A stretch of DNA of 22,220 bases from DASUUI01 sp964577965 (GCA_964577965.1 CAZOAT010000037.1:1-22220), one strand, 5' to 3'; positions 7,264-15,522 are shown, numbered from the stretch's first letter. Translations and numbers: made by a program. Notes: generated by a model from the sequence alone, not told the origin.

Positions 7264-7991
7264 GGGTTCGCGACAGGGTCGTGCTGGTGGTCGCGCTGGT
7301 CGTCGCTGCAGCCTGCGTTCGTCTCGGTCTCTGGCAGCTGGAGCGGCTGTCGGAGCGTCGTGCCTGGAACTCGGTAGTCCTATCAGGGCTGAACCGGCCG
7401 GCAGTGCCGCTCGATTCCCTGCGTGGCGACGCCACCGGAAACCAGTATCGTCGCACGATCGTGGATGGGGCGTACGAGCCCGGGCACGAGCTGGTGCTCG
7501 CCAACAGGCCGCGGCGGGGCTCCCCCGGCGTGCATATCCTCACGCCGTTGCGGCGCGCCGGCACCGATACCGCAGTGCTGGTGCTCCGCGGCTGGGTTTA
7601 TGCGCCAGACGCAACGCATGCCGAGCTCGGTCGCTGGCGGGAGGACTCAGCCCGCGCTCAGCCGGGGTATGTACAGCTGTTCGACACGTCGGGAGTTGAC
7701 GGTCCGGCGGTGCTGGAGGGACGCATTCTGCGGCGACTGAGCTATGACGCTGCTGCGGCTGCGGTCCCGTTCCCGCTCGAACGATATCTTGTGGTATTGA
7801 ATGACGGGGCCGACAGCGTGGCGGGTGCACCACCACGCCTTGAATCTCCGTCGCTGGGAGAGGGCAATCACATGAGCTACGCATTCCAGTGGTTCGCGTT
7901 CGCCACGATCGCGGTCGCCGGCACGCTCGTCTTCCTGCGTCACTCGCGCCGCCCGCGTGCGGCGCACACCGAACGGTTCGAGCCACGATGA
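7260..7991 (+). CDS. SURF1-family cytochrome oxidase assembly protein
   Basis: 243 residues. A transmembrane segment at about 6-24 is followed by GLWQLERL (23-30), the conserved WQ motif of SURF1. A periplasmic domain follows, with NQYRRTIVDGAYEPGHELVLANRPR and LVLRGWVYAPD. The C-terminal GEGNHMSYAFQWFAFATIAVAGTLVFL is the second conserved block plus a membrane helix. SURF1 proteins assist heme a insertion into subunit I of aa3-type oxidases. No oxidase subunit lies in this window, so it is an orphan here. It starts at GTG inside the DUF72 stop, and its TGA overlaps the acyl-CoA dehydrogenase ATG. The domain order is clear although overall conservation of this family is low. Confidence 0.85.
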   Translation: MRVRDRVVLVVALVVAAACVRLGLWQLERLSERRAWNSVVLSGLNRPAVPLDSLRGDATGNQYRRTIVDGAYEPGHELVLANRPRRGSPGVHILTPLRRAGTDTAVLVLRGWVYAPDATHAELGRWREDSARAQPGYVQLFDTSGVDGPAVLEGRILRRLSYDAAAAAVPFPLERYLVVLNDGADSVAGAPPRLESPSLGEGNHMSYAFQWFAFATIAVAGTLVFLRHSRRPRAAHTERFEPR

Positions 7992-9943
7992 CAGAAGAAA
8001 CGACAGGCGCGCCAGGCGAGATCGAAGCAACCGAAGCAGCCGTGAGCGAGAGCGAAGCGAGAGAAGTCGCCGAGTCCGCCCGCGAGACGGAGTGGTCGCA
8101 TCCGAGTTTCGTGCGGGAGCTGTTTCTGGGGCGCTTCCGTCTCGATCTGATCCATCCCCACCCGCAGCCCGACCCGGAAGAAGAGATACGGGCGCGGCCG
8201 TTCCTCACTCAGCTCAGGCTGATCGTGGAGCAAGCCGATTCGGAGGAATTCGATCGCACTGGAGAGCTTCCCGAGGAGATTGTGCAGCGGCTGCGCGACA
8301 TCGGGGCGTTCGGAATCAAGATCCCGCAGGAGTACGGTGGTCTCGGACTCTCGCCTCTGAGCTACGTTCGCGCGATAGCGACGGTGACATCCAAGGACGG
8401 CTCGCTCACCGCGCTCCTCTCAGCACACCAGTCGATCGGGCTGCCGCAGCCCCTGGCGCTGTTCGGGAACGAGGAGCAGAAGCAGCGGTACTTCCCGCGT
8501 CTGGCGAAGGGCGCGATCTCCGCCTTCGCGCTCACCGAGGTGGAAGCAGGCTCGGACCCGGCCAACCTTCAGACGACGGCCACGCCGACCGAGGATGGCA
8601 GCCATTTCATCATCAATGGCGAGAAGCTGTGGTGCACCAACGGAAGCAGGGCGGAGCTGCTGGTGGTGATGGCCCGCACACCGGATCGAATGGTGGACGG
8701 GAAACCGAGGAAACAGATCACCGCTTTCATCGTGGAAGCGAACAGTCCCGGCGTGGAGATCGTCGAGCGGCTGCGTTTCATGGGACTCAGCGCCATGGAG
8801 AACGCGCTGCTGCGCTTCACCAACGTGAAGGTGCCGCGGGAGAACATCCTCTGGGGCGAGGGGCGCGGTCTCAAGCTCGCGCTGGTGACGTTGAACACGG
8901 GCCGTCTGACGCTCCCGGCGGGCGCCGCGGGGGTAGGGAAGGCTATGCTCTCGGTCTCGCGCGAGTGGGCGGCGCGCAGGATTCAGTGGGGCCAGCCGAT
9001 CGGGAAGCACGAGGCGATCGCGCAGAAGCTCGCGCGCATGGCGGCCAACACCTTCGCGATGGAAGCGGTGGCCGAGCTCGCGACGCTTCTGTACGAGCGC
9101 GGCAACTACGACATCCGGCTCGAGGCGGCCGTGGCCAAGATGTACAACACCGAGGCTGGCTGGCGGATAGTGGACGATGCCGTGCAGATCCGTGGTGGCC
9201 GCGGCTATGAGACTGCGGAGTCTCTCGCGCGCCGTGGCGAGGATGCGATCCCGCTCGAGCGGGCGATGCGCGACTTCCGGATCAACCTGATCTTCGAGGG
9301 GACTTCGGAGATCATGCGGCTGTTCATCGCGCGCGAGGCCGTGGACCACCACTTCACGCTCGCCTTCGACATCGTTAACCCGCGCACATCGCGCAAGGAG
9401 AAGCTGGCCGCGCTGAAACGCGCGGTGCCGTTCTACGCCACGTGGTATCCCTCACGCTGGGTGAACAAGTCGCGACTGAACCGCTACAGCGATTTCGGGC
9501 GGCTCGCCCGGCACCTGCGCTACGCCGAGCGCACTACGCGGCGACTGGGGCGGTCAATCTTCCATGCGATGGCGCGGTTCGGGCCGAAGCTGGAGAAGCG
9601 GCAGATGATCCTCTTCCGCGCGGTGGACATAGGCGCGGAGCTGTTCGCCATCTCGGCAGCGTGCGTCCGCGCGAAGATGCTGGCGAGTAAGGGAGAGCGG
9701 CGCGCGATCGATCTGGCGGACGTATTCTGCCGCGAGGCACGGCAGCGGATCGAGCGATCCTTCGACGATCTCTTCGGGAGGAACGATCCTGCCCTCTACC
9801 GCCTCGCGCAGCGCGTGCTGGCCGGCGAGCACGCATGGCTGGAGGACGGCATTGCGCGCTACCCACGCCTGAACCGGATGCAGAACGGCGCCCCCGCGAA
9901 GGAGACGCCGTCCGAATCCGTGGAGGAACTGGTCAGGGCGTAA
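7988..9943 (+). CDS. Acyl-CoA dehydrogenase, very-long-chain-like (long C-terminal extension)
   Basis: 651 residues from the ATG overlapping the SURF1 stop (ATGA). FAD-dependent alpha,beta-dehydrogenation of acyl-CoA in fatty-acid oxidation is the family role. An acidic tail of about 70 residues precedes the N-terminal helical domain (IPQEYGGLGLSPLSY). FALTEVEAGSDPANLQTTA (from 180) is the flavin-contacting signature, VQIRGGRGYE (from 399) the second, and IFEGTSEIMRL contains Glu437, at the position of the catalytic base in MCAD/VLCAD. About 190 residues follow the catalytic core, as in VLCAD/ACAD9 types where the extension aids dimerisation and membrane contact. Electron acceptors would be ETF, not encoded here. 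The 3' end overlaps the convergent DUF4383 gene by 11 bp. Confidence 0.93.
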   Translation: MTEETTGAPGEIEATEAAVSESEAREVAESARETEWSHPSFVRELFLGRFRLDLIHPHPQPDPEEEIRARPFLTQLRLIVEQADSEEFDRTGELPEEIVQRLRDIGAFGIKIPQEYGGLGLSPLSYVRAIATVTSKDGSLTALLSAHQSIGLPQPLALFGNEEQKQRYFPRLAKGAISAFALTEVEAGSDPANLQTTATPTEDGSHFIINGEKLWCTNGSRAELLVVMARTPDRMVDGKPRKQITAFIVEANSPGVEIVERLRFMGLSAMENALLRFTNVKVPRENILWGEGRGLKLALVTLNTGRLTLPAGAAGVGKAMLSVSREWAARRIQWGQPIGKHEAIAQKLARMAANTFAMEAVAELATLLYERGNYDIRLEAAVAKMYNTEAGWRIVDDAVQIRGGRGYETAESLARRGEDAIPLERAMRDFRINLIFEGTSEIMRLFIAREAVDHHFTLAFDIVNPRTSRKEKLAALKRAVPFYATWYPSRWVNKSRLNRYSDFGRLARHLRYAERTTRRLGRSIFHAMARFGPKLEKRQMILFRAVDIGAELFAISAACVRAKMLASKGERRAIDLADVFCREARQRIERSFDDLFGRNDPALYRLAQRVLAGEHAWLEDGIARYPRLNRMQNGAPAKETPSESVEELVRA

Positions 9944-10316
9944 CGGCAGGCTGCGTGTCGATCCTGGCGGTGAATCCGAAGTAGGTGAGGACGATTCCGA
10001 TCGCGGCGTGCAGCCAGATGTCGTTGCCGCCGATAGGCACGATACCGAAACCCGTGGGGTCCACGAAGCCGAGTACTGCCAGCACCAGGTAGATGACCCC
10101 CGCGATCTGGGCAAAGCTCCTCGCGCCGGCGAATGAGCGCGCCGCAGCGAGGCCCCAGATGCCGAACAGCAGATGAACCACGTTGTGCGCGACGTTGACC
10201 GGGAACAGCCCCAGCAGCATCGCCTCCTCCATCGTCACGCTGAAGAAGAAGCCGGCGATCCCGATGATGAGGAAAATGACTCCGAAAATCTGCGCGACTC
10301 TCTGAACGGTCGTCAT
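9933..10316 (-). CDS. DUF4383 four-helix membrane protein
   Basis: 127 residues with about four hydrophobic segments (roughly 7-26, 43-58, 68-84, 101-116). FPVNVAHNVVHLLFGIWG (38-55) and NDIWLHAAIGIVL (98-110) are the conserved blocks of DUF4383, a small integral membrane family without known function. The start is supported by a good Shine-Dalgarno (GGAGAGGA) just before the ATG. It follows mgtE after 47 bp and may be the last gene of that operon, or have its own promoter. Confidence 0.85.
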   Translation of the reverse strand: MTTVQRVAQIFGVIFLIIGIAGFFFSVTMEEAMLLGLFPVNVAHNVVHLLFGIWGLAAARSFAGARSFAQIAGVIYLVLAVLGFVDPTGFGIVPIGGNDIWLHAAIGIVLTYFGFTARIDTQPAVTP

Positions 10317-10363
10317 GCGTCCTCTCCGGATTAGCGGTGAGTGCAGCCGATGAAAAGGTGCGA

Positions 10364-11773
10364 CTACAGCAGCGTTCCCCGCAACAGGAGCACCGCGATC
10401 GAGAAGTAGATGCCGATCCCGGTCACATCCACGAGCGTCGCCACGAACGGTGCTGACGCACTAGCGGGGTCGAACCCGAGCCGGCGAAGAATGAAGGGCA
10501 GCATCGAGCCCGCTATCGTGCCGAAGAAGACTATGAACAGCAGCGTCAACCCGACGGTCAGCGCGATCAGTATGCTGTGTGGGCCGTAGTCCCAGAGGCC
10601 AAGCTCCTGCCACAGCAGAATCCTGAAAAATCCGATGATTCCGAGGATCACGCCGAGCGACATGCCGGTGAGCGCTTCCCGCCCCGCTACGCGCCACCAG
10701 TCACGCAGCCGTACCTCCCGCAGCGCCATCGCCCGCACGATCAGCGACGTCGCCTGCGACCCGGAGTTCCCGCCGGAGCTGATGATGAGCGGGATGAACA
10801 GCGACAGCACGATAGCCTGCTGCAGCTCGTGCTCGTAGTACTGCATCGCCGACATTGTCAGCATCTCGCCGACGAACAGCGCGGCGAGCCAGCCCGCGCG
10901 CTTCTTCAGCATCATCAGCACACCGGTCTGCATGTACGGATGCTCGATGGCTTCCATCCCACCGAACTTCTGCACGTCCTCGGTATGCTCTTCCACCAGT
11001 GCGTCGATGACGTCGTCCACGGTCACGATGCCGATCATCCTGCCCTGGTCGTCCACGACGGGTAGCGCCACCAGGTCGTAATTGGAGGTGAGCTGTGCAG
11101 CCTCTTCCCGGTCGGCGGTGGGCGAAATGGTCACCACCTCCTCCCAGGCGACATCGCTGATCCTGGCTCCCTCGGGAGCCGCCAGCAGCTCGCGCAACGA
11201 CAGCACGCCCATCACGCGACCCTGCGGATCGGTCGCGTATATGGCGTGCATCCCCTCAGTTCTCCCCGAGCGGGCAATACGGCGGACCGCCGTCAGCGCA
11301 TCCTCCACCGTCGTTTCCCCCGGGACGGAGACGAACTCGGTGGTCATCAGACCGCCAGCGGTGTCCGGCTCGTAGGCGAGCAGCCGCTCGGTCTCCTCTC
11401 TCGCCTCAAGGGGGATCTCGGAGAGGATCTCGTCGTACGTCTCCTCCTCGAGCTCCTCCATAGCGTCGGCGCGCTCGTCGGGATTCATCTCGGCGACGAT
11501 TCGCGCAGCTTCCGGAGCGCTCATCTCCTCCAGCAGCTCGGTGCGCAGCTCGTCGTCCAGATATTCCAGCACGTCAGCTGCGCGCGCGGGCGGCAGCGCC
11601 GCAAGCAGGTCGCGAACCCGGTCGTGCGGCAGCAACTCCGCCACGTCCGCCAGGTCGGCCGCGTGCATCTCCTCCGTCTCCGCCGCAATCGCCTGCGGCG
11701 CACTGTCCAGGAGGTCGAGGATGTCCGGCGCTATCAACGCCGCCACCACGCGCTCCCGGCTCCGCTCCATCAT
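10364..11773 (-). CDS. mgtE: Magnesium transporter MgtE
   Basis: About 469 residues. The superhelical MgtE N domain spans roughly 35-135 (MHAADLADVAELLP; ARIVAEMNPDERADAMEEL). Two CBS domains cover about 140-265 and form the cytosolic Mg2+ sensor. Five membrane helices follow from about 295, with IPLIISSGGNSGSQATSLIVRA at 328-349 and a conserved Asp in the last helix (LVDVTGIG). It acts as a gated Mg2+ channel in the inner membrane. The start region reads GTGATGATG; I use the ATG at 11773, which overlaps the upstream stop as TGATG, and GTG 11776 or ATG 11770 are close alternatives. It is coupled to the HMA-domain gene upstream. Confidence 0.95.
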   Translation of the reverse strand: MMERSRERVVAALIAPDILDLLDSAPQAIAAETEEMHAADLADVAELLPHDRVRDLLAALPPARAADVLEYLDDELRTELLEEMSAPEAARIVAEMNPDERADAMEELEEETYDEILSEIPLEAREETERLLAYEPDTAGGLMTTEFVSVPGETTVEDALTAVRRIARSGRTEGMHAIYATDPQGRVMGVLSLRELLAAPEGARISDVAWEEVVTISPTADREEAAQLTSNYDLVALPVVDDQGRMIGIVTVDDVIDALVEEHTEDVQKFGGMEAIEHPYMQTGVLMMLKKRAGWLAALFVGEMLTMSAMQYYEHELQQAIVLSLFIPLIISSGGNSGSQATSLIVRAMALREVRLRDWWRVAGREALTGMSLGVILGIIGFFRILLWQELGLWDYGPHSILIALTVGLTLLFIVFFGTIAGSMLPFILRRLGFDPASASAPFVATLVDVTGIGIYFSIAVLLLRGTLL

Positions 11774-12006
11774 CACCGCAGCTGCGGGAGCGTGCGCCGG
11801 TCCTCGATGGCGTCCGTCAGCTCGTAGCCTGCGACTGCGACCGCCTCACGCAGCGCACTCTCGCTGGCGCTCCCGTCGTGCTCGACGTCGGCGCTCCCCA
11901 GTCTTACATCAGCGCGGACCACGCCGGGCACACCCGCGAGCGCGGTGAATACCGCCCGCCTGCAGTGCACGCAGCTCATTCCCGCGATCGTGAGCCTGGT
12001 GAGCAC
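11773..12006 (-). CDS. Single heavy-metal-associated (HMA) domain protein
   Basis: 77 residues, one HMA/CopZ-like ferredoxin-fold domain. The metal site GMSCVHC (Met10-x-Cys12-x-x-Cys15) is intact, and TALAGVPGVVRADVRLGSADVEHDG follows the usual beta-alpha-beta pattern. The family binds Cu(I) or Zn(II) and passes it to P-type ATPases, none of which is encoded nearby. The start is GTG, six bases after the DinB-family stop, and the stop overlaps the mgtE start. The placement between a DinB-type protein and a Mg2+ transporter is unusual. Confidence 0.88.
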   Translation of the reverse strand: MLTRLTIAGMSCVHCRRAVFTALAGVPGVVRADVRLGSADVEHDGSASESALREAVAVAGYELTDAIEDRRTLPQLR

Positions 12007-12012
12007 AGTACG

Positions 12013-12522
12013 TCAGCCCTGCGGTGCGTCGGCGGAGGGGCCGTAAGTGCCGGGCACCGGGATGTCGAGCAGCCGGAGATACACGCCCAGTTGAGCCCGG
12101 TGGTGCACCATGTGATTCATCCCCCAGCTCCGGTATACCTGCCAGCGGGGGAGCGAGAAGAACACGTTGTCTCCGGCCATGAGAGTCCAGGGCACGTCCA
12201 GCATCTCGTCGCGCGCCTGTCCGATGACCGCTTTCGCCTTTGCGACACTTCGGTCGAAGAGGTCGAGCAGCTCGCGACTGCTCCCGCACTTCGCCGCCTG
12301 GTACGCCGGTCCGCCCTCCGGCCTGAAGTTGAATCCATCGCCCGCGAAGATGTGCGCGACCCAGTCAGGCAGCTGAGCCACGTGGGATGCAAGCTGCCCC
12401 AGAGTGTAAGATTTGGGGTGCGGTTGCCAGGCGAGCTTGTCCTCCGGCACGCGCTCCAGGACGCGGCGCGTGCTCTGCATCTCCAGCTCGAACTCCGGTA
12501 CGAGGTATTGTGTCGCGGACAT
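12013..12522 (-). CDS. DinB/YfiT-family putative metalloenzyme
   Basis: 169 residues of a four-helix-bundle DinB-like protein. The three metal-binding histidines are present: His47 (LASHVAQLPDW), His137 and His141 (NHMVHHRAQLGVYLR). The family includes bacillithiol and mycothiol-dependent S-transferases and many uncharacterised members, so a thiol-dependent detoxification role is possible but unproven. It is the first gene of the leftward operon with the HMA protein, MgtE and possibly DUF4383. A sigma70-like promoter lies about 30-60 bp upstream. Confidence 0.88.
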   Translation of the reverse strand: MSATQYLVPEFELEMQSTRRVLERVPEDKLAWQPHPKSYTLGQLASHVAQLPDWVAHIFAGDGFNFRPEGGPAYQAAKCGSSRELLDLFDRSVAKAKAVIGQARDEMLDVPWTLMAGDNVFFSLPRWQVYRSWGMNHMVHHRAQLGVYLRLLDIPVPGTYGPSADAPQG

Positions 12523-12552
12523 TCTGCTCTCTGAGGTTTGCGTCAGTCGCTC

Positions 12553-12582
12553 ATTCTATATCGGGCGGCGCGCGGCTGTCAG
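12553..12582 (-). promoter_or_regulatory. Sigma70-type promoter of the dinB-like/HMA/mgtE operon
   Basis: On the minus strand, CTGACA (12582-12577; five of six to TTGACA) is followed after 16 bp by TATAGA (12560-12555), or after 18 bp by TAGAAT (12558-12553). Transcription would begin near 12545, leaving a leader of roughly 25 bases before the ATG at 12522, which is preceded by a weak AGAGAG. The rest of the 148-bp divergent gap holds the Shine-Dalgarno of the opposite gene and nothing else I can name. Confidence 0.6.
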
Positions 12583-12670
12583 TGATGCCCCGCGGGTATG
12601 GCTCCCCGGCTGTTGAGCCCGGCCGTGAAGCGACCCCCGTAACACTGCTGCCCGCAGGAGGAAGATCCTG

Positions 12671-13573
12671 ATGCGCGTGGCCTTCATAGGGCTGGGAGAT
12701 ATCGGCAGACCGATGGCCGGGCACCTGGCCACCCGCTTTGAGCTCAGCGTCTGGAACCGCACGGCGGCGAGGGCCGAAGCGTTCGTTCAGTTGCGCAGCG
12801 CCGTCGCGGCTTCCTCGGCCGCGGAAGCGGCGGCTGGCGCGCATGTGCTCGTGACCTGTCTGCCGACGTCAGCGGAAGTCGAGGAGGTCCTGTTCGAGGC
12901 CGGAGCGGCCGGGAAGCTGGACCACGCCGCGCTGGTGATCGACTGCACCTCGGGCGATCCGGCTACGAGCCGCTCGATCGCGGCGCGACTGCTCGAGCAC
13001 GAAATCGGATTCATCGACGCTCCGGTGAGCGGCGGCGTCGTGGGCGCCGAGGCGGGGGAGCTGACCGTGATGTGCGGTGGCACCGACAGCGACGTACAGC
13101 GGGCGAAGCCCGTGCTCGAGGCATTCGCGTCGAAGATCGTGCACTGCGGAGGAGTCGGCGCGGGGCACGCGGTGAAGGCCGCGAACCAGGCGCTCCTCGC
13201 GGTTCACATCTGGGCCACAGGTGAGGTACTCGCCACGCTGAAGAAAGCGGGGGTGGATCCCGCGCTGGCGCTGGAAGTGATCAACGCGTCGAGCGGACGG
13301 TCGAATGCGTCACAGAACCTGATCCCGGAGCGCGTGCTTTCGCGGGAGTTCCCGCGGACATTCCGGCTTGCGCTGCTGGACAAGGATGTGAGGATCGCCC
13401 TGGAGCTGGCCCGGGAAACCGGAACAGCGGCACCCTTCACAGAGCTTGCATCGCGCCTGTTCGAGGACGCCCGCTCCGAACTAGGCGAGGAGGCGGATCA
13501 CGTCGAGGCGGTCCGGCTGATCGAGCGGGAAGCAGGGGTCGAGATAGCCAGCGTAGACAGCCCAATCAATTGA
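12671..13573 (+). CDS. NAD(P)-dependent beta-hydroxyacid dehydrogenase (3-hydroxyisobutyrate/6PGDH-like)
   Basis: 300 residues. The N-terminal Rossmann motif GLGDIGRPMAGHL is at 7-19, substrate-binding DAPVSGGVVGAEAGELTVMCGG at 116-137, and Lys169 in GHAVKAANQ is the catalytic lysine. The family reduces or oxidises small beta-hydroxyacids (3-hydroxyisobutyrate, tartronate semialdehyde, and imine-reductase relatives); the substrate cannot be assigned. An excellent Shine-Dalgarno (AGGAGGA, 12656-12662) sits 8 bases before the ATG. It is a single gene, and its 3' end overlaps the convergent DUF4015 gene by 8 bp. Confidence 0.92.
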   Translation: MRVAFIGLGDIGRPMAGHLATRFELSVWNRTAARAEAFVQLRSAVAASSAAEAAAGAHVLVTCLPTSAEVEEVLFEAGAAGKLDHAALVIDCTSGDPATSRSIAARLLEHEIGFIDAPVSGGVVGAEAGELTVMCGGTDSDVQRAKPVLEAFASKIVHCGGVGAGHAVKAANQALLAVHIWATGEVLATLKKAGVDPALALEVINASSGRSNASQNLIPERVLSREFPRTFRLALLDKDVRIALELARETGTAAPFTELASRLFEDARSELGEEADHVEAVRLIEREAGVEIASVDSPIN

Positions 13574-14846
13574 ATGTCGTTCTCGCCGCCGGAACCGGCG
13601 GATTCTTCTTTCTCGTCTGCAAGGTTGGCTCGAGCGCGTCACGGAACAGGTCGTAGTTCGAGCCGGGGTGCCACCACACCCAGCCATCGTATCCAGCATC
13701 GTAGACTCCCTGCTTCTGCGCCCGCAGATGCTCGGCCTCGTACCGCGGCTGGCCCAGAGTGAATGCCTGCAGCCAGGGCCGCACATACTCGCCGTCGGTG
13801 AGCCCGATCGCCTCGTTGCGTACGCGGGCACGCGCGATCGCGATGTGAACGATCTGCTGTGGCTCTGCGTTCGGCCGCGCGATCCCGAAGGAGCCACGCG
13901 GGTAGTGCGACGGATACACCATCGGCAGCATCACGTCCACCGCTTGCGCCAGCGGTTCCCATCGCTGCCCGATCTCCAGCGCACCCTGAACTGTAGTCGT
14001 GAGCCCGAAGACGTCTGCGGTCGTACGGATCCCGTGCTTGGCGTATCGCTCGCGTGCAGTCCGGAGGAATTCTGCCAGTGCCTCTGTCTTGCCGCGGTCG
14101 CGATGCTCGGGGAATACCTGCGGAGCCAGTCGCCTGTACGGCTCGGGGAAGCGGATGTAATCGAACTGGATCTCACCGAAGCCCATGCGGATCGCTTCGT
14201 CGCCCACGCGGAAGTTGTATTCCCAGATCGTGTTGGCGTAGGGATTCACCCAGGTGAGCCCCTTCTCGTCGCGCCACGGCGAGCCTTCCGCAGTGCGGAT
14301 CACGTACTCAGGGTTGTTCCGCGCGGCCACTGAGTCCTTGAACACGACTATGCGCGCGATCGGAAGGATCCCGCGAGCACGCATCGAGTCAACCCACGCG
14401 GCCATGGACCGCGACTTGGTGGCAGTGCCCGCGTTCTTCTGGAGGAGCGGGTCTTCCGAGTGGAAGTTGAGCCCGAACTCGTCCTTGATGTCCACGACAA
14501 AGCCGTTGATCTCGGTGGAGTCGGCGAGCGCAAGCAGCCGGCGCATCTTCGCCGGGTTCTGGATCGCGAACCTGTTCAGGTACAGCGCGCGGATCGTCGG
14601 TGCCTTGGCGCGCTGCAACTCCATCGTGTGCTGGTATCCGCCACTGTTCGGAAACGACGGCGCCAGTGCGGAGACCGCGATGGCCAGGCTTTCGGCTGCC
14701 GCGACCGAGTCTGCGGCAGCGGTGCTGGGATCGGGGGCCACGTGTTCGCCGCGTGCGGCGACCGCTTCGCGTCCGGCGCAGGATGCCAGCAGGAGGCTGG
14801 CGGCGACCGGCAGAAGTCGTCGCGTGTGATGCAGAGGATGATTCAT
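13566..14846 (-). CDS. DUF4015 putative glycoside hydrolase, lipoprotein
   Basis: 426 residues. A basic N-terminus and hydrophobic stretch end in the lipobox LASC with Cys23, so the protein is probably lipid-anchored outside the inner membrane. After an Ala/Ser-rich linker, the domain begins near 85 (TIRALYLNRFAIQNP). INGFVVDIKDEFGLNFHSED (113-132) and GEIQFDYIRFPE (224-235) are the conserved acidic strands of this TIM-barrel family, with Asp and Glu at likely catalytic ends. MLPMVYPSHYP and YDGWVWWHPGSNYD complete the barrel. The family is predicted to act on polysaccharides but has little biochemistry. It is divergent from the thioesterase gene and may share an overlapping promoter with it. 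Confidence 0.85.
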   Translation of the reverse strand: MNHPLHHTRRLLPVAASLLLASCAGREAVAARGEHVAPDPSTAAADSVAAAESLAIAVSALAPSFPNSGGYQHTMELQRAKAPTIRALYLNRFAIQNPAKMRRLLALADSTEINGFVVDIKDEFGLNFHSEDPLLQKNAGTATKSRSMAAWVDSMRARGILPIARIVVFKDSVAARNNPEYVIRTAEGSPWRDEKGLTWVNPYANTIWEYNFRVGDEAIRMGFGEIQFDYIRFPEPYRRLAPQVFPEHRDRGKTEALAEFLRTARERYAKHGIRTTADVFGLTTTVQGALEIGQRWEPLAQAVDVMLPMVYPSHYPRGSFGIARPNAEPQQIVHIAIARARVRNEAIGLTDGEYVRPWLQAFTLGQPRYEAEHLRAQKQGVYDAGYDGWVWWHPGSNYDLFRDALEPTLQTRKKNPPVPAARTTFN

Positions 14847-14893
14847 TCGGCTCGTCTGTGTGCCGGCTTTGCGCCGGATAATCGGTGAGTCAC

Positions 14894-14901
14894 TGTATAT
14901 T
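14894..14901. promoter_or_regulatory. Overlapping divergent -10 elements (DUF4015 / thioesterase)
   Basis: TATATT (14896-14901, plus strand) stands seven bases before an ATG at 14909 that has no Shine-Dalgarno. On the minus strand TATACA (14899-14894) would start transcription near 14887, about 40 bases before the DUF4015 ATG. The two -10s share four bases, so initiation in the two directions should be mutually exclusive. No convincing -35 is visible for either. Confidence 0.4.
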
Positions 14902-14908
14902 GCCCGCC

Positions 14909-14989
14909 ATGCTTACCCCAGTCGGCGGCTCACGTTTCGCCGGCCATCCGGGCTCCCGCCCCGCAGACGCTTCAGGCGCGCCGCGATGA
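14909..14989 (+). CDS. Possible 26-residue leader peptide before the thioesterase gene
   Basis: ATG at 14909 opens 26 codons rich in Gly, Pro, Arg and Ser. The stop TGA overlaps the thioesterase ATG at 14986 (ATGA). The ATG follows the -10-like TATATT by seven bases, as in leaderless transcripts. A frame of this length can arise by chance in high-GC DNA, so the support is positional: leaderless spacing plus exact start-stop overlap. If real, it would couple translation of the thioesterase, which has only a weak Shine-Dalgarno. Confidence 0.3.
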   Translation: MLTPVGGSRFAGHPGSRPADASGAPR

Positions 14990-15522
14990 ATGAATCTAGT
15001 CAAACCGGGCGCGACCCAGCGTCGCGGCCTGCATCAGAGTCTCAGCATGAGACGTCGCAGATAATGATGCCTCAGCATTCCAACGTGCTCGGGCACGTTT
15101 TCGGCGGGGTGATTCTTTCCATGATGGACACGACTGCGGCTGTCGCGGCCATGCGCCACGCCCGCAACCCATGCGTCACCGTCTCGATCGATCGCGTCGA
15201 TTTCAAAGAGCCGATTCACATCGGCGAGCTCGTCGTGATGAAGGCGAGCGTCAACTACGCGGGGAATACGTCGATGGAAGTCGGTGTTCGGGTCGAGACC
15301 GAGCATCTGCTCACCGGCACGCGCAAGCATACCAACTCCTGCTACCTCACCTTCGTTGCAGTGGACGCGGCCGGCCGGCCGGTGAGGGTGCCGGGACTGA
15401 TTCCAGAGTCGGCGCAGGAGAAGCGGAGGCATGCGGCCGCACAGGACCGCCGGCGTCGCCGGCTGGAGGAGCGTACTGCGGAGGCTCGCCACGACACGCC
15501 GGCCGGGGTGGGGCAGGAGTGA
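14986..15522 (+). CDS. Acyl-CoA thioesterase, hotdog fold (YciA/ACOT-type)
   Basis: 178 residues from ATG 14986; the frame extends upstream to 14860 but family similarity begins near MMPQHSNVLGHVFGG (27-41), so the shorter form is preferred. His31, Asn33 and Asp48 (SMMDTTAAVAAMRHA) lie where the YciA/ACOT7 hotdog domain carries its catalytic residues. RVDFKEPIHIGELVVMKASVNYAGNTSMEVGVRV is the typical central block (69-102). The last 40 residues are a charged, Arg-rich tail. It hydrolyses acyl-CoA to free acid and CoA in the cytoplasm. The stop overlaps the GTG of DUF2203, the second gene of the operon. Confidence 0.9.
   Translation: MNESSQTGRDPASRPASESQHETSQIMMPQHSNVLGHVFGGVILSMMDTTAAVAAMRHARNPCVTVSIDRVDFKEPIHIGELVVMKASVNYAGNTSMEVGVRVETEHLLTGTRKHTNSCYLTFVAVDAAGRPVRVPGLIPESAQEKRRHAAAQDRRRRRLEERTAEARHDTPAGVGQE

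Noticed and set aside
8420..9352. Leftward open frame of 310 codons opposite the acyl-CoA dehydrogenase
   Set aside because: Lies wholly within a gene with clear catalytic motifs; the translation is low-complexity and unrecognisable.
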